The notes beneath the pieces are model-generated. The model did not search any database. It was not told the DNA's origin and was given only the letters and a program-made list of their open reading frames with translations. From a virus, in the IMG/VR virus record IMGVR_UViG_3300023110_001514, positions 1-25,854 of that record: DNA of 25,854 bases. One strand, 5' to 3'. Below are positions 1 to 9,154 of the stretch, in pieces; the stretch's first letter is position 1, and the number at the start of each line of letters is the position of its first letter. Both the position numbers and the translations under genes were made by a program.

Positions 1-114
1 ATTGTAAATGTGGAAGAGCATACACCAGATCGGTATGAGGTGACCTCAGATCCAACGGTTTTACGAAAAGTGTATCCAGTACCAGAAGAAATTGCAGACA
101 CCTACGACATATAA
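1..114 (+). CDS. C-terminal fragment of an unidentified late gene (5' truncated by window edge)
   Basis: An open frame runs in frame 1 from the left edge to a TAA at 112-114, giving 37 residues that end VPEEIADTYDI. It has no start inside the window, so this is the tail of a gene that begins outside. The fragment is too short to identify. Position just upstream of the neck gene gp13 suggests another virion protein, but that is inference. Its stop codon lies inside the TATAAATA late promoter at 110-117, so the promoter of the next unit is embedded in the end of this gene. Confidence 0.6.
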   Translation: MVNVEEHTPDRYEVTSDPTVLRKVYPVPEEIADTYDI

Positions 115-117
115 ATA
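110..117 (+). promoter_or_regulatory. T4-type late promoter (TATAAATA) upstream of gp13
   Basis: This is an exact TATAAATA, the consensus read by the T4 late sigma factor gp55 with gp33 and the sliding clamp. It lies 35 bases before the gp13 start and overlaps the stop codon of the preceding gene. The same octamer recurs before gp18, gp21, gp22 and gp23, which supports it as functional. Confidence 0.85.
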
Positions 118-152
118 TAGAGATAAACATTTTCGATTAGAGAAAAGAAAAC

Positions 153-896
153 ATGCCACAGCCTACCTCAAGACAAGAATTCATAGATTATACGATGAGA
201 AAGCTCGGTGCTCCTGTCATCGAAATTAACGTGTCTGAAGAACAGGTAGAAGATCGAGTTGATGAAGCAATTTCCTATTGGCGAGATTACCATTATAATG
301 GAAGCCAATTAGTTTACCTGAAACATCAAATCACACAAGCAGATAAAGATAATGGATACATTACCTTGCCCCAGGGTTTGCTTGGTATTTCAAAGGTGTT
401 CGACCTATCATCGTCAATATCTACCGGTGCTGGAATGTTCAATGTACAATATCAATTTGTACTGAATAATTTGGAAGACATTACCGGCTATAATGTTCAG
501 CATTATTATATGACAATGCAACACCTTGAATTTCTGCAAGAGATTCTGGTGGGTAGACCATTAATTCGTTATAATAAGCACGTAAATAGACTGTTCATCG
601 ATGTAGAGCAAGATCATTTGGTAGTAGGTGATTATGTAGTTATTGAAGCTTATGATATCATTGATCCCAATTCATTCCCAGATGTTTGGGGTGATCGATG
701 GCTCCAAAATTATGCAGCAACCCTTGTGAGAGAACAGTGGGGGCTTAATCTTACTAAATTCACAGGCATGCAGCTTGTGGGTGGAGTATCCTTTAACGGA
801 GAACAAATTCTAGCAGAGGCGAGAGAAGATAGACAAAGAATGGAAGAAGAAGCAACCACAAGTCTACAGCCCCTGACCTATAACTTTATTGGGTAA
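153..896 (+). CDS. gp13: Neck protein gp13 (head completion / head-tail connector)
   Basis: This 247-residue protein matches the T4 gp13 neck family in overall sequence character and position, directly before gp14. T4 gp13 is about 309 residues, so this is a shorter form. The N-terminal segment (residues 1-50: REFIDYTMRKLG, then EQVEDRVDEAISYWRDYH) is the part I recognise from marine T4-like neck proteins. In T4, gp13 and gp14 form the neck ring that closes the filled head and provides the site for tail docking. The start is preceded only by an A/G-rich stretch (AGAGAAAAGAAAAC), a weak ribosome site. It is first in the unit after the TATAAATA at 110-117, and only three bases separate it from gp14. 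Confidence 0.88.
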   Translation: MPQPTSRQEFIDYTMRKLGAPVIEINVSEEQVEDRVDEAISYWRDYHYNGSQLVYLKHQITQADKDNGYITLPQGLLGISKVFDLSSSISTGAGMFNVQYQFVLNNLEDITGYNVQHYYMTMQHLEFLQEILVGRPLIRYNKHVNRLFIDVEQDHLVVGDYVVIEAYDIIDPNSFPDVWGDRWLQNYAATLVREQWGLNLTKFTGMQLVGGVSFNGEQILAEAREDRQRMEEEATTSLQPLTYNFIG

Positions 897-899
897 ATC

Positions 900-1598
900 A
901 TGGCCACCAATGTATTCTTCAGAAACTATGATAACTTCAATGAACAGAATTTAATTGATGATCTAGTAATCGAATCAATTAAAATGTATGGAGTCGATGT
1001 TCTGTATATCAGCAGAACTATAGGCTCTCGGGATTCTGTATTCAACGAAGACGACACACCCATTTATGATCAGGTTTTCGAATTTGAATCCTACGTCAAG
1101 AATGTGGAAGGTTTCGAAGGTGAGGGTGATTTCTTATCTAAGTTTGGTATTCAAATTCGTGATCAAATGACCCTGAGTGTGGCCAATCGGACATTTGAAA
1201 AATATGTTACCCGTGAAGAGAATACCATTGTAAGACCTCGAGAAGGCGATCTCATATTCTTCCCATTGAATAGTAAAATGTTCGAAATCAAAAACGTCGA
1301 ACATGAAAGTGTATTCTATCAGACCGGTGCCTTACAGGTATTCGATATCGTGTGTGAATTGATCGAATACAGCAATCAGATCTTCAGAACCGGCCGAGAC
1401 AATATTGACGCTTATTTTGATGACATTATTACTGATACATATACTACTGTCGGGGCAAACAACGCATCGACTCTCGTTGGATTGGCCAACACCGATCCGA
1501 TTGCAAGAAACCTTTTCTATGAAAGAGAGGGTGATTCAATCATTGACTTTACTGAAATCGATCCCTTCAGTGAGGTCATTGAGATACAGGATTCTTAA
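900..1598 (+). CDS. gp14: Neck protein gp14
   Basis: This 232-residue protein (T4 gp14 is about 256) begins MATNVFFRNYDN and continues with an NLIDDLVIESIKMYG segment typical of T4-like gp14. It follows gp13 by three bases and its TAA abuts the gp15 ATG directly, so the three genes are translationally linked. gp14 completes the neck with gp13 and is the platform for tail attachment and whisker assembly in T4. There are no signal peptide or membrane segments. Identification rests on family resemblance and on gene order gp13-gp14-gp15, which is nearly invariant in this phage group. Confidence 0.88.
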   Translation: MATNVFFRNYDNFNEQNLIDDLVIESIKMYGVDVLYISRTIGSRDSVFNEDDTPIYDQVFEFESYVKNVEGFEGEGDFLSKFGIQIRDQMTLSVANRTFEKYVTREENTIVRPREGDLIFFPLNSKMFEIKNVEHESVFYQTGALQVFDIVCELIEYSNQIFRTGRDNIDAYFDDIITDTYTTVGANNASTLVGLANTDPIARNLFYEREGDSIIDFTEIDPFSEVIEIQDS

Positions 1599-2414
1599 AT
1601 GGCAATCGCAAATTATTTTTACAATTCAACGACCAGAAAATATGTAGCTCTCTTTGGTACATATTTTAATCAGTTGACCATTGAAAGGCAGAATCTTCAA
1701 GGCACTCCAATTCAGCGTATGGTGGTGCCTATCTCATACGCACCATTTCAAAAGATTTTGGCCAGACTTGAACAAGACCCAGAATTCGCAAATAAATCAG
1801 GCATCACTTTACCTAGAATGTCATTTGAACTCACATCTATGGCGTATGATCCTGATAGAAAGATTTCACCCACGAGAAAGATAAGAAAGATCACCAAAGA
1901 CGAGTCTACGGGGGCTCGTAATTTCATCTATGCTGGCACTCCGTATAATTTAGATTTCTCACTCTATATAATGGCCAAATATAACGAAGATGCAGTAAAA
2001 TTACTAGAGCAGATTCTTCCGTTCTTTAATCCAGAATTTACGAGTACGGTAAGATTGATCGATGGAATTGAGCCAATCGATGTGCCTCTGATACTAAATA
2101 GTGTAGATACTGAAGAGTTATACGAAGCAGATTTTACAGAAAGACGCAGTATCCTTTACACACTTAATTTTACAATGAAGGCATGGTTCTTTGGCCCAGA
2201 GAGAGAAAAGAAGATTATCAAATTTGTGGATATTCGCGAATGGACCTCTATGGATCCACCCGAATCAAAAGGACCCGATGGTCAAATCACAATTCAGCCG
2301 GGCATGACCTCTGATGGTCAACCCACAACGATACTAAGCAATACAGTAGATTATAGTCTGATCGACTTTGATGATAACTGGGATTACATAGTCACACTTG
2401 ATGATGGTTCTTAA
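1599..2414 (+). CDS. gp15: Tail sheath stabiliser / tail terminator gp15
   Basis: At 271 residues this matches T4 gp15 (272) in length. It starts MAIANYFYNSTTRKYVALFG and carries the conserved block LPRMSFELTSMAYDPDRK near residues 69-86, which is characteristic of gp15. In T4 a gp15 hexamer caps the finished tail tube and sheath and is the surface that joins the neck. The ATG immediately follows the gp14 TAA with no spacer, implying translational coupling. The C-terminal 50 residues (PESKGPDGQITIQPG and onward) are acidic and low in complexity. Confidence 0.93.
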   Translation: MAIANYFYNSTTRKYVALFGTYFNQLTIERQNLQGTPIQRMVVPISYAPFQKILARLEQDPEFANKSGITLPRMSFELTSMAYDPDRKISPTRKIRKITKDESTGARNFIYAGTPYNLDFSLYIMAKYNEDAVKLLEQILPFFNPEFTSTVRLIDGIEPIDVPLILNSVDTEELYEADFTERRSILYTLNFTMKAWFFGPEREKKIIKFVDIREWTSMDPPESKGPDGQITIQPGMTSDGQPTTILSNTVDYSLIDFDDNWDYIVTLDDGS

Positions 2415-2430
2415 ATGATGGAGTTATATT

Positions 2431-2865
2431 ATGAAAATAGGTTTTACTTGTTCTACATTTGATCTACTGCATGCAGGTCACATACAAATGTTACGGGATG
2501 CTAAATCTCAATGTGATTATCTGATATGTGGCCTCCAGGTTGATCCTTCACTAGATAGACTGGAAAAGAACGCACCAATTCAGACATTGGTTGAAAGGTA
2601 TACACAGCTGAAATCCGTGCAATATGTGGACGAAATTATTCCTTATGAAACTGAATTGGATCTGAAAGACATACTTGAAATGTACCACATTGATGTTCGT
2701 ATTCTTGGTGATGAATATCGTAATTTAGAATTCACTGGCAAAGAAATATGTCAAAGCAGAAATATCGAATTATTCTTTAATAAAAGAGATCATCGGTTTT
2801 CTACTAGCGATCTAAGAAAAAGAGTCTGCCAGAAGGAGATAAGAGAAAATGCCAAAGAAAGATAA
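2431..2865 (+). CDS. Cytidylyltransferase-like nucleotidyltransferase
   Basis: This 144-residue protein has the full signature of the small cytidylyltransferase family. It opens with FTCSTFDLLHAGH, in which HAGH (residues 14-17) is the HxGH nucleotide-binding motif. It ends with FSTSDLRKRV (123-132), the position of the ISTS/R motif that closes over the triphosphate. The length fits glycerol-3-phosphate cytidylyltransferase (TagD-like) enzymes, which make CDP-activated alcohols from CTP; related proteins activate heptose or ethanolamine phosphate. The substrate cannot be decided from sequence. A GGAG lies about 12 bases before the start. It is an enzyme inside a virion-assembly operon, between gp15 and gp16, and its last 17 bases overlap the gp16 start, so it should be expressed late. 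It may modify surface polysaccharide or phospholipid precursors (inference). Confidence 0.85.
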   Translation: MKIGFTCSTFDLLHAGHIQMLRDAKSQCDYLICGLQVDPSLDRLEKNAPIQTLVERYTQLKSVQYVDEIIPYETELDLKDILEMYHIDVRILGDEYRNLEFTGKEICQSRNIELFFNKRDHRFSTSDLRKRVCQKEIRENAKER

Positions 2866-3313
2866 AATTGCTGAGACACTTGGTATTAGGGATCTTGACG
2901 AAATCAAATCTGAATTAGAAGTGGTAAATCAACCTGCTCCAGTACAAGAAACACTACCCGCAAATTCCTTTGATGGCGAAGACCGTCTGCCGGCCGTAAC
3001 ACAAGAGGCCGAGGAAAATCTAGCAGATATTGAACTTGCAAAAAGGAATATCGAAAATATTATCAATCTCGGTGATGATTCGGTAAAAGAAATGGTAGAG
3101 ATTGCGAAACAATCCGAATCACCCAGAGCATTCGAAGTCGTATCAACTCTTATGAAGACGTTACTCGATGCAAATAAAGATTATGTCGAAATGTCTACCA
3201 AGAAAAGATATGCAAGGGAAGAAGCTAACCCAAGTAAAAATCAGGTGACAAATAACAATCTAATCGTTTCAACGGCAGATCTTCTTAAGATGTTGAAGGA
3301 TGGAAGCGAATGA
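2849..3313 (+). CDS. gp16: Small terminase subunit gp16
   Basis: This 154-residue protein (T4 gp16 is 164) lies directly before the large terminase and overlaps its start by four bases. Residues 60-120 (IELAKRNIENIINLGDDSV, then a helical stretch reaching LMKTLLDANKDYVEMSTKK) are predicted helical and match the central coiled-coil oligomerisation region of the gp16 family. gp16 recognises phage DNA and regulates gp17 packaging activity. The start is preceded by AAGGAG about ten bases upstream, inside the end of the nucleotidyltransferase gene. The acidic, proline-containing N-terminus is likely disordered. Confidence 0.85.
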   Translation: MPKKDKIAETLGIRDLDEIKSELEVVNQPAPVQETLPANSFDGEDRLPAVTQEAEENLADIELAKRNIENIINLGDDSVKEMVEIAKQSESPRAFEVVSTLMKTLLDANKDYVEMSTKKRYAREEANPSKNQVTNNNLIVSTADLLKMLKDGSE

Positions 3314-4914
3314 TAACTGGTTATCTGGGCAATACCAATCTCAAAAAGATTGGTGAGCAGATAGAATTTACACCCGAGAATCTAAAAGAATATATGAGGT
3401 GTATGAACGACCCTGTATATTTTTGTAAATATATCAAAATTGTTCATGTTGATAAGGGGCTAGTCCCCTTTGACCTATATGATTATCAGGAAGAAATCGT
3501 CAATAAAATTACTGACCATAGAAGATTGGCAGTCCTCACTGCGCGTCAGTCAGGTAAGACAACTACAGCAGTCGCAGTGATTCTTCATTATATCCTTTTT
3601 AATGAATATAAAACAGTAGCCATTCTCGCAAATAAAGGTGATTCTGCCAGAGAAGTATTGAGCCGTGTGCAATTGGCATATGAAGCATTGCCCAAATGGA
3701 TGCAACAAGGCGTTGAAGAATGGAATAAAGGTAGTATCTCATTAGAAAATGGCTGTAAGATATACGCAGGAACGACTTCATCAAGTGCCATTAGAGGTAA
3801 ATCTATTTCATTCCTTTACCTTGATGAGGTCGCGTTTATCGAAGGCTACGATGATTTCTTCGCATCGGTCTATCCTACAATTTCATCTGGTGAGTCAACA
3901 AAGCTGATGATGACCTCTACTCCCAATGGTCTGAACCATTTTTGGAAAACCTGTAAGGGTGCTGAAGAGGGTACAAACGGTTATGAATTTACCAAGGTAA
4001 TGTGGGATGATGTTCCAGGTCGTGATGAAAAATGGAGACAAGAAACCCTCGAAGCCTTAGATTTTGACGAACAAAAATTTAGACAAGAGTATTGCTGTGA
4101 ATTTCTTGGTAGTTCTGGTACCCTGATTGATGGTTCAAAACTAAAAAATCTGGCATACTCTAGACCTATTGCAGAAAATGAAGGCCTTTACCAGTATATT
4201 AAAGCCGAAGAAGGCCACACTTATGTAATGACTGTGGATGTATCAAGAGGTAAAGGTCTTGATTATTCTACATTTAATATTATTGATATCACTGAAATGC
4301 CCTACCAACAGGTTTGTACTTACAGGGATAATCTGATCGGGCCTGTTGATTTTGCCTCAGTTATATATAGGGTAGGCTTACTCTATAATGAAGCTGCATT
4401 ACTTATAGAAATCAACGACATTGGTGAGCAAGTTTCTGATGTTCTTACTATGGATTATGGGTATGAGAATTTCTTGTATACAGAGAACGCAGGAAGAACA
4501 GGAAAGAGAATATCAAGTGGTTTTGGGAAGAAAGTTGATAATGGTGTGAGAACAACAAAAAGTGTGAAATCAATTGGCTGTACGATCTTAAAGATGTTGA
4601 TCGAACAAGACCAATTGCTTTTACGAGATTTTAACACAATACAGGAATTGTCCCGATTTTCGAAAAAAGGATCCTCATATGAAGCCGAATCCGGCGCTCA
4701 TGATGATTTGGTTATGAATTTGGTTTTATTCGCATGGCTATCAGATCAGAACTACTTCAAAGAGATGACTGATATAAACACCCTTATGAAATTAAGGGAA
4801 AGAACGGAAGAGCAAATTGAACAAGATCTTTTACCCTTTGGTTTTATTGACGATGGAAGTGATGATGAGATGTCCGTGTGGCAAGATGCCCGGGAAGGTT
4901 GGCAAATCCTGTAA
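3310..4914 (+). CDS. gp17: Large terminase subunit gp17 (packaging ATPase-nuclease)
   Basis: This 534-residue protein has both terminase domains. The N-terminal ATPase has a Walker A at ARQSGKT (residues 78-84) and a Walker B FLYLDE (168-173) with the catalytic Glu 173, followed by a coupling motif in TSTPNG. The C-terminal RNase H-like nuclease has its acidic residues at D310 (TVDVS), probably E367 (LIEIND) and D465/D466 (GAHDD). T4 gp17 is 610 residues, so this is a compact but intact form. It pumps DNA into the prohead through gp20 and cuts concatemers at headful. The start overlaps the end of gp16 (ATGA). The gene is followed by a 78-base gap carrying the gp18 late promoter. Confidence 0.98.
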   Translation: MITGYLGNTNLKKIGEQIEFTPENLKEYMRCMNDPVYFCKYIKIVHVDKGLVPFDLYDYQEEIVNKITDHRRLAVLTARQSGKTTTAVAVILHYILFNEYKTVAILANKGDSAREVLSRVQLAYEALPKWMQQGVEEWNKGSISLENGCKIYAGTTSSSAIRGKSISFLYLDEVAFIEGYDDFFASVYPTISSGESTKLMMTSTPNGLNHFWKTCKGAEEGTNGYEFTKVMWDDVPGRDEKWRQETLEALDFDEQKFRQEYCCEFLGSSGTLIDGSKLKNLAYSRPIAENEGLYQYIKAEEGHTYVMTVDVSRGKGLDYSTFNIIDITEMPYQQVCTYRDNLIGPVDFASVIYRVGLLYNEAALLIEINDIGEQVSDVLTMDYGYENFLYTENAGRTGKRISSGFGKKVDNGVRTTKSVKSIGCTILKMLIEQDQLLLRDFNTIQELSRFSKKGSSYEAESGAHDDLVMNLVLFAWLSDQNYFKEMTDINTLMKLRERTEEQIEQDLLPFGFIDDGSDDEMSVWQDAREGWQIL

Positions 4915-4925
4915 GTCCGGTATTT

Positions 4926-4933
4926 TATAAATA
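4926..4933 (+). promoter_or_regulatory. T4-type late promoter (TATAAATA) upstream of gp18
   Basis: An exact TATAAATA sits 59 bases before the gp18 start, in the gap after gp17. A strong AAGGAG (4981-4986) follows just before the ATG. This gives the sheath gene, needed in large amounts, its own late start. Confidence 0.87.
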
Positions 4934-4992
4934 TAGTTAGTGAAGATATCTGAAAATTTTTTAAAATACGATAATAATTAAAGGAGAAAAAT

Positions 4993-7023
4993 ATGGCTTT
5001 TTCCGTAAGTCCTTCCGTAATCGTTCGAGAAGTGGACGCATCGGCCGCGGTACCAGCCATCGCAACACCACCTGCCGCTGTTGCCGGTGTATTTAGATGG
5101 GGTCCTATTAACGAACCAATTCTATGTTCATCGGAAAATGATCTTGTAAATCGCTTCGGTAAGCCTACCGATGACAATTATGAGACATTCTTTGTTGCAG
5201 CAGATTATCTGTCATATGCAAATGCCCTATGGGTTGCACGTGTAGATAATGGAGCTGAAACAGCAGATGCATCCGACGTTGTACTGCATACTTCTGCAAC
5301 TGCTTACGCTAACACTGCTGCCCCCGGTTACATTGCCGGTCAGACACCAGGTTCCGTAGGTAGTGTTGATATTGCTAATACAACATATGGTGCATTTGAA
5401 GGTCTATATGCAGGTGCTCTTGCGAATGGTATTGAAATTTCGTATGTAAAAGATAGCAGCTATGAGGCAGCACTCTTTGGTGTTGGTGATATTCCTGCTT
5501 CTAACCCTTTTGCAACGGATACCCGCGCGGTTTCTGGTTCAATCGTTGCACCCACAGATCAAACTTTTGCATTTAATACCAACTCTTTCCAGTTTACCAC
5601 ATCTAGTAATACTGATTTCTATGATGTTACTGGCATGCCAGGTGATACTCTTGTAATCGGTAATGATTCAGTAGGCTATCAAGAACTGTCCATTTCTACT
5701 GTAACTCGAGAAGCAAACGAGATTGATTTAGACCCAACTGCAAACACGAATATTGTTGATGGATATTACACATATACATTCACAACGAGTGGTAATTACA
5801 CACTTGCAGAAACCGAACCTAACAGCCTGTCTCTTTCAGTTAAGTGGAAGCATTCGAATCTGTTTGGTAAGGCTCCAGATACTGGTAATTACCACGTTGC
5901 AGTAATCGATTCTACTGGTAGTGTTACTGGTAATCTTGGATCGGCAGTAGAAATTTATGAGAACGTATCTACATCACCGACTGCAACACTTCCTGATGGT
6001 AGAACAAACTACTATAAAGATGTGATTGATAACTTCTCTTCTTGGGTGAAGGTTGCAAATACTGTTCACTTTGAAGCTCAAACGGCATCTGTATATGAAC
6101 TTCTTGAAGGTGGTACTGATGGAACCACAGAGGCAGCAACATCTCTTGCCGCTCTTGCTGGTGGTTACGACCTATTCAAGAACTCTAATGAGATCGATAT
6201 TTCCTTTGTTCTTCAAGGTAAAGGCGATAACAGTGCTAATCTGGCAAATTACATCATTAGTAATATTGCTGATTACAGAAAAGACTGTGTGGCATTCCTT
6301 TCTCCATCGAAAGAAGCAGTTGTTGATGAATTAAGAACCAATGCTAAGATGACAAATACTATTGCATATCGCAATAAGCTACAGAGTTCTTCTTACTGGT
6401 TCATGGATTCTGGTTACAAGTACAGATACGACAAGTACAATGACAAGTACCGATATGTACCTCTCAACGGCGACATGGCTGGACTTTCATCTAGGGTAGA
6501 ACCTTATGAGTCTCCGGCTGGATTTAGAAAGGGCGTTGTGAAAAATGTTATCAAGCTTGCTTTCAATCCAAATAAGGCTCAGAGAGATCAACTTTACAGC
6601 GCAGATATTAACCCTGTAATGTCACAGGTTGGTCAAGGGATTGTCCTCTTTGGTGATAAGACTGGTCTTGGTTCGACTAGTGCTTTCGATAGACTCAATG
6701 TTCGAAGATTGTTCATTGCTGTTGAGAAGGCTATTGCTAATGCAGCTCAATCTTTCTTGTTTGAATTGAATGATGAATTCACTCAGACACAGTTCAGAAA
6801 CATTGTTGAGCCGTTCCTGAGAGATATCCAAGGTAGAAGAGGAATCATCGATTTCAGAGTGGTTTCTGATGCTACCGTAAATACTCCTACAGTAATTGAT
6901 CAGAACAAATTCAGAGCAAATATCTTTATCAAGCCTGCACGATCCATCAACGTCATCGAACTCACGTTTGTGGCTACTAGGAGCGGTGTAGAATTTGAAG
7001 AGATAGTCGGCGCGCTTACATAA
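4993..7023 (+). CDS. gp18: Tail sheath protein gp18
   Basis: This 676-residue protein (T4 gp18 is 659) is the contractile sheath subunit. Its N-terminus (SPSVIVREVDASAAVPAIAT and then AGVFRWGPINEP) and its C-terminal third (RRLFIAVEKAIANAAQSF near residue 573 and FVATRSGVEFEEI near the end) are conserved sheath motifs. The middle portion, about residues 90-400, is Thr/Ser/Asn-rich and variable, matching the surface-exposed protruding domains of gp18. About 138 copies surround the tail tube and shorten on contraction. The start follows AAGGAG at optimum spacing. No processing or membrane signals are seen. Confidence 0.97.
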   Translation: MAFSVSPSVIVREVDASAAVPAIATPPAAVAGVFRWGPINEPILCSSENDLVNRFGKPTDDNYETFFVAADYLSYANALWVARVDNGAETADASDVVLHTSATAYANTAAPGYIAGQTPGSVGSVDIANTTYGAFEGLYAGALANGIEISYVKDSSYEAALFGVGDIPASNPFATDTRAVSGSIVAPTDQTFAFNTNSFQFTTSSNTDFYDVTGMPGDTLVIGNDSVGYQELSISTVTREANEIDLDPTANTNIVDGYYTYTFTTSGNYTLAETEPNSLSLSVKWKHSNLFGKAPDTGNYHVAVIDSTGSVTGNLGSAVEIYENVSTSPTATLPDGRTNYYKDVIDNFSSWVKVANTVHFEAQTASVYELLEGGTDGTTEAATSLAALAGGYDLFKNSNEIDISFVLQGKGDNSANLANYIISNIADYRKDCVAFLSPSKEAVVDELRTNAKMTNTIAYRNKLQSSSYWFMDSGYKYRYDKYNDKYRYVPLNGDMAGLSSRVEPYESPAGFRKGVVKNVIKLAFNPNKAQRDQLYSADINPVMSQVGQGIVLFGDKTGLGSTSAFDRLNVRRLFIAVEKAIANAAQSFLFELNDEFTQTQFRNIVEPFLRDIQGRRGIIDFRVVSDATVNTPTVIDQNKFRANIFIKPARSINVIELTFVATRSGVEFEEIVGALT

Positions 7024-7029
7024 TAAATA
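7022..7029 (+). promoter_or_regulatory. Variant late promoter (AATAAATA) upstream of gp19
   Basis: AATAAATA differs from the T4 late consensus only in the first base and overlaps the gp18 stop codon. It lies 25 bases before the gp19 start, which has AGGAG at 7041-7045. The same variant precedes the 9155 gene. Being A/T-rich it could arise by chance, so it is weaker than the exact sites. Confidence 0.5.
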
Positions 7030-7054
7030 AGATTATTAAAAGGAGAACACGAAT

Positions 7055-7588
7055 ATGAGTTTTAATATCAACGAGTTTAAATCACAGCTTGTCGGCGGTG
7101 GTGCTCGTCCAACTCTTTTCCAAGTTCAGATTCTAAATCCTGTAGATCCGGCCGCTGACTTTAAAGTTCCATTTATGGTACGAGCGGCTGGTATTCCAGG
7201 CTCAACTGTAGGACAATATGAGGTGCCCTACTTTGGTCGGAATATCAAGTACGCAGGAGATCGAACATTTGAAGATTGGACAATCACAGTAATCAACGAT
7301 GAAGATTTTGCGGTTAGAAATGCTATGGAAGCATGGTCTAATGCTATCAATACCCATGATAGCAACGTAAGAGCTTTGCCACAAGATTACAAGTCAAATG
7401 CTATCATTACGCAATTTAGTAAAGATGGAGATCCACTTAGATCGTATGTATTTGAAGGCATGTTCCCTGTTTCAATCGACCAGATTGAAATGGATTGGGG
7501 TACAGTCGATGCTATTGAGGAATTCGGTGTAACATTCAGTTATGATTTTTGGAGAGTTGAAGGCGTAACCGGCATTCCTACAAGCTAA
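7055..7588 (+). CDS. gp19: Tail tube protein gp19
   Basis: This 177-residue protein (T4 gp19 is 163) directly follows the sheath gene. It carries conserved tube motifs: the N-terminal MSFNINEFKSQL, the AAGIPGSTVGQYEVPYFGR block around residues 48-66, and the EDWTITVINDEDF segment near 71-83. It ends with a SYDFWR-type strand. gp19 hexamers stack into the rigid inner tube through which DNA passes. It has a strong AAAGGAG ribosome site. There is no start overlap with its neighbours, and portal gp20 begins 23 bases later. Confidence 0.94.
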   Translation: MSFNINEFKSQLVGGGARPTLFQVQILNPVDPAADFKVPFMVRAAGIPGSTVGQYEVPYFGRNIKYAGDRTFEDWTITVINDEDFAVRNAMEAWSNAINTHDSNVRALPQDYKSNAIITQFSKDGDPLRSYVFEGMFPVSIDQIEMDWGTVDAIEEFGVTFSYDFWRVEGVTGIPTS

Positions 7589-7611
7589 TTGATTATTGAG
7601 GAATTTAAATA

Positions 7612-9117
7612 ATGAAGATTTTTGGCTTTGAGATTAAACGAGAAGCAGAAGAGGCCAATGAGGTACCGGTCTCTTTTGCTGAACCTCTCAACGATGACGG
7701 TGCGATTACTGTTGGTAGTGCCCTTGGTGGGTTCTATAATACATTAATCGATTTAGAGGGCTCGGCTAAAACCGAGTCCGAACTCGTCACGAAATATAGG
7801 GGTATGGCCATGCAGCCTGAGATTGCTCAGGCTATTGATGAGGTTGTCAACGAAGCAATCAATGTTGACACGCACGAAAAAGTTGTCGATATTGTACTAG
7901 AAGATACTGAACTACCAGACAAAGTAAAGAAAATGGTAGCTGAGGAATTTGATAATGTCCTCGGCTTGTTAGATTTTACTAATAATGCATATGATATGTT
8001 CAGCAAATTTTATGTTGATGGCAGAATGAACTATCATATCATCATTGACGATGATAATTTAAAGAAAGGGATCACAGAACTTAGATACGTAGATCCTCGT
8101 AAAATTAAATTGATTCGTGAGGTGGATAAAAAGGGCAAGGACGAATGGTCTGGAATGCCCACAAAAAAGGTGAAGAACGAATACTATTTGTATTCAGATA
8201 ATGGGTTTGGCAATGGCCCAGGTGATTCTTCTACCGGATATAAGATTTCGAAAGATTCTATTGCCAGGATTACATCGGGCTTGATGAATGAAAACAATTC
8301 ATTGGTCCTTTCATATTTGCATCCTTCTATCAAGCCTCTTAATCAATTGAGAATGTTAGAAGATGCAACGGTCATTTACACACTGACACGAGCACCAGAA
8401 AGACGTATTTTCTATATTGATGTAGGTAACTTGCCAAAGAATAAAGCAGAACAGTATCTCCGTGATATGATGGTTCGGCACAAGAACAAGTTACAATACA
8501 ATGCATCTACTGGTGAAATTGCAGATTCTCGTAAGATGATGACAATGACTGAAGATTTTTGGTTCCCTCGCCGAGGTGGTGAGAGATCCACAGAAGTAGA
8601 TACACTTGCCGGTGGTAGTGCACAGGGCTTGAGTACAGATGAAAATTTACAGTATTTCCAACGTAAATTGTATAAGGCGTTGAGAGTACCTTTAACCAGA
8701 TTGGAACCAGAGACAATGGTTTCATTTGGTCGTGTATCTGAGATTACACGAGATGAATTGAAATTCAGTAAATTCATTCGAAGGCTCAGAGCAAGATTTT
8801 CTTGGTTCTTCAATCTGGTATTGGAAAAACAGCTTGTCTTAAAAGGTGTAATGTCACCGGAAGAATTTGACCAGATCAGAAATAAAATTCGTTATGATTT
8901 TATTAGAGACAACTATTTTGAAGAACTAAAAGAGGCCGAGATTCTTAGAGAAAGAATGACTACTCTTAGAGAAATGGAAGAATCGGTCGGTGTTTATTAT
9001 TCTCGTCAATGGGTTGTCCGTAATGTTCTTCAGATGAGTGAAGAAGAATTTGAAGAAATTAGGGATCAGATCGAAGCAGAAAAAGAGATGTTCCCCGACG
9101 AAGATGAAGACATTTAA
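7612..9117 (+). CDS. gp20: Portal vertex protein gp20
   Basis: This 501-residue protein (T4 gp20 is 524) has the conserved blocks used as T4-like markers: KYRGMAMQPEIAQAIDEVV (about residues 63-81), the YVDGRMNYHIIID stem region (about 137-149), APERRIFYIDVGNLP (about 261-275) and the FWFPRRGGERSTEVDTLAGG segment (about 317-336). The C-terminus is acidic. A dodecamer of gp20 forms the unique vertex on which the prohead is built, and it later serves as the channel for packaging by gp17. A modest TGAGG precedes the start. No late promoter octamer is visible before this gene, so it is likely transcribed from the gp18 or gp19 promoters. Confidence 0.98.
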   Translation: MKIFGFEIKREAEEANEVPVSFAEPLNDDGAITVGSALGGFYNTLIDLEGSAKTESELVTKYRGMAMQPEIAQAIDEVVNEAINVDTHEKVVDIVLEDTELPDKVKKMVAEEFDNVLGLLDFTNNAYDMFSKFYVDGRMNYHIIIDDDNLKKGITELRYVDPRKIKLIREVDKKGKDEWSGMPTKKVKNEYYLYSDNGFGNGPGDSSTGYKISKDSIARITSGLMNENNSLVLSYLHPSIKPLNQLRMLEDATVIYTLTRAPERRIFYIDVGNLPKNKAEQYLRDMMVRHKNKLQYNASTGEIADSRKMMTMTEDFWFPRRGGERSTEVDTLAGGSAQGLSTDENLQYFQRKLYKALRVPLTRLEPETMVSFGRVSEITRDELKFSKFIRRLRARFSWFFNLVLEKQLVLKGVMSPEEFDQIRNKIRYDFIRDNYFEELKEAEILRERMTTLREMEESVGVYYSRQWVVRNVLQMSEEEFEEIRDQIEAEKEMFPDEDEDI

Positions 9118-9123
9118 TAAATA
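9116..9123 (+). promoter_or_regulatory. Variant late promoter (AATAAATA) upstream of the head-core genes
   Basis: AATAAATA overlaps the gp20 stop codon and lies 31 bases before the 9155 start, which has AAGGA at 9141-9145. It is the same variant as before gp19. Confidence 0.5.
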
Positions 9124-9154
9124 TTCATATTAGATAAAAAAAGGACTCACAGAA

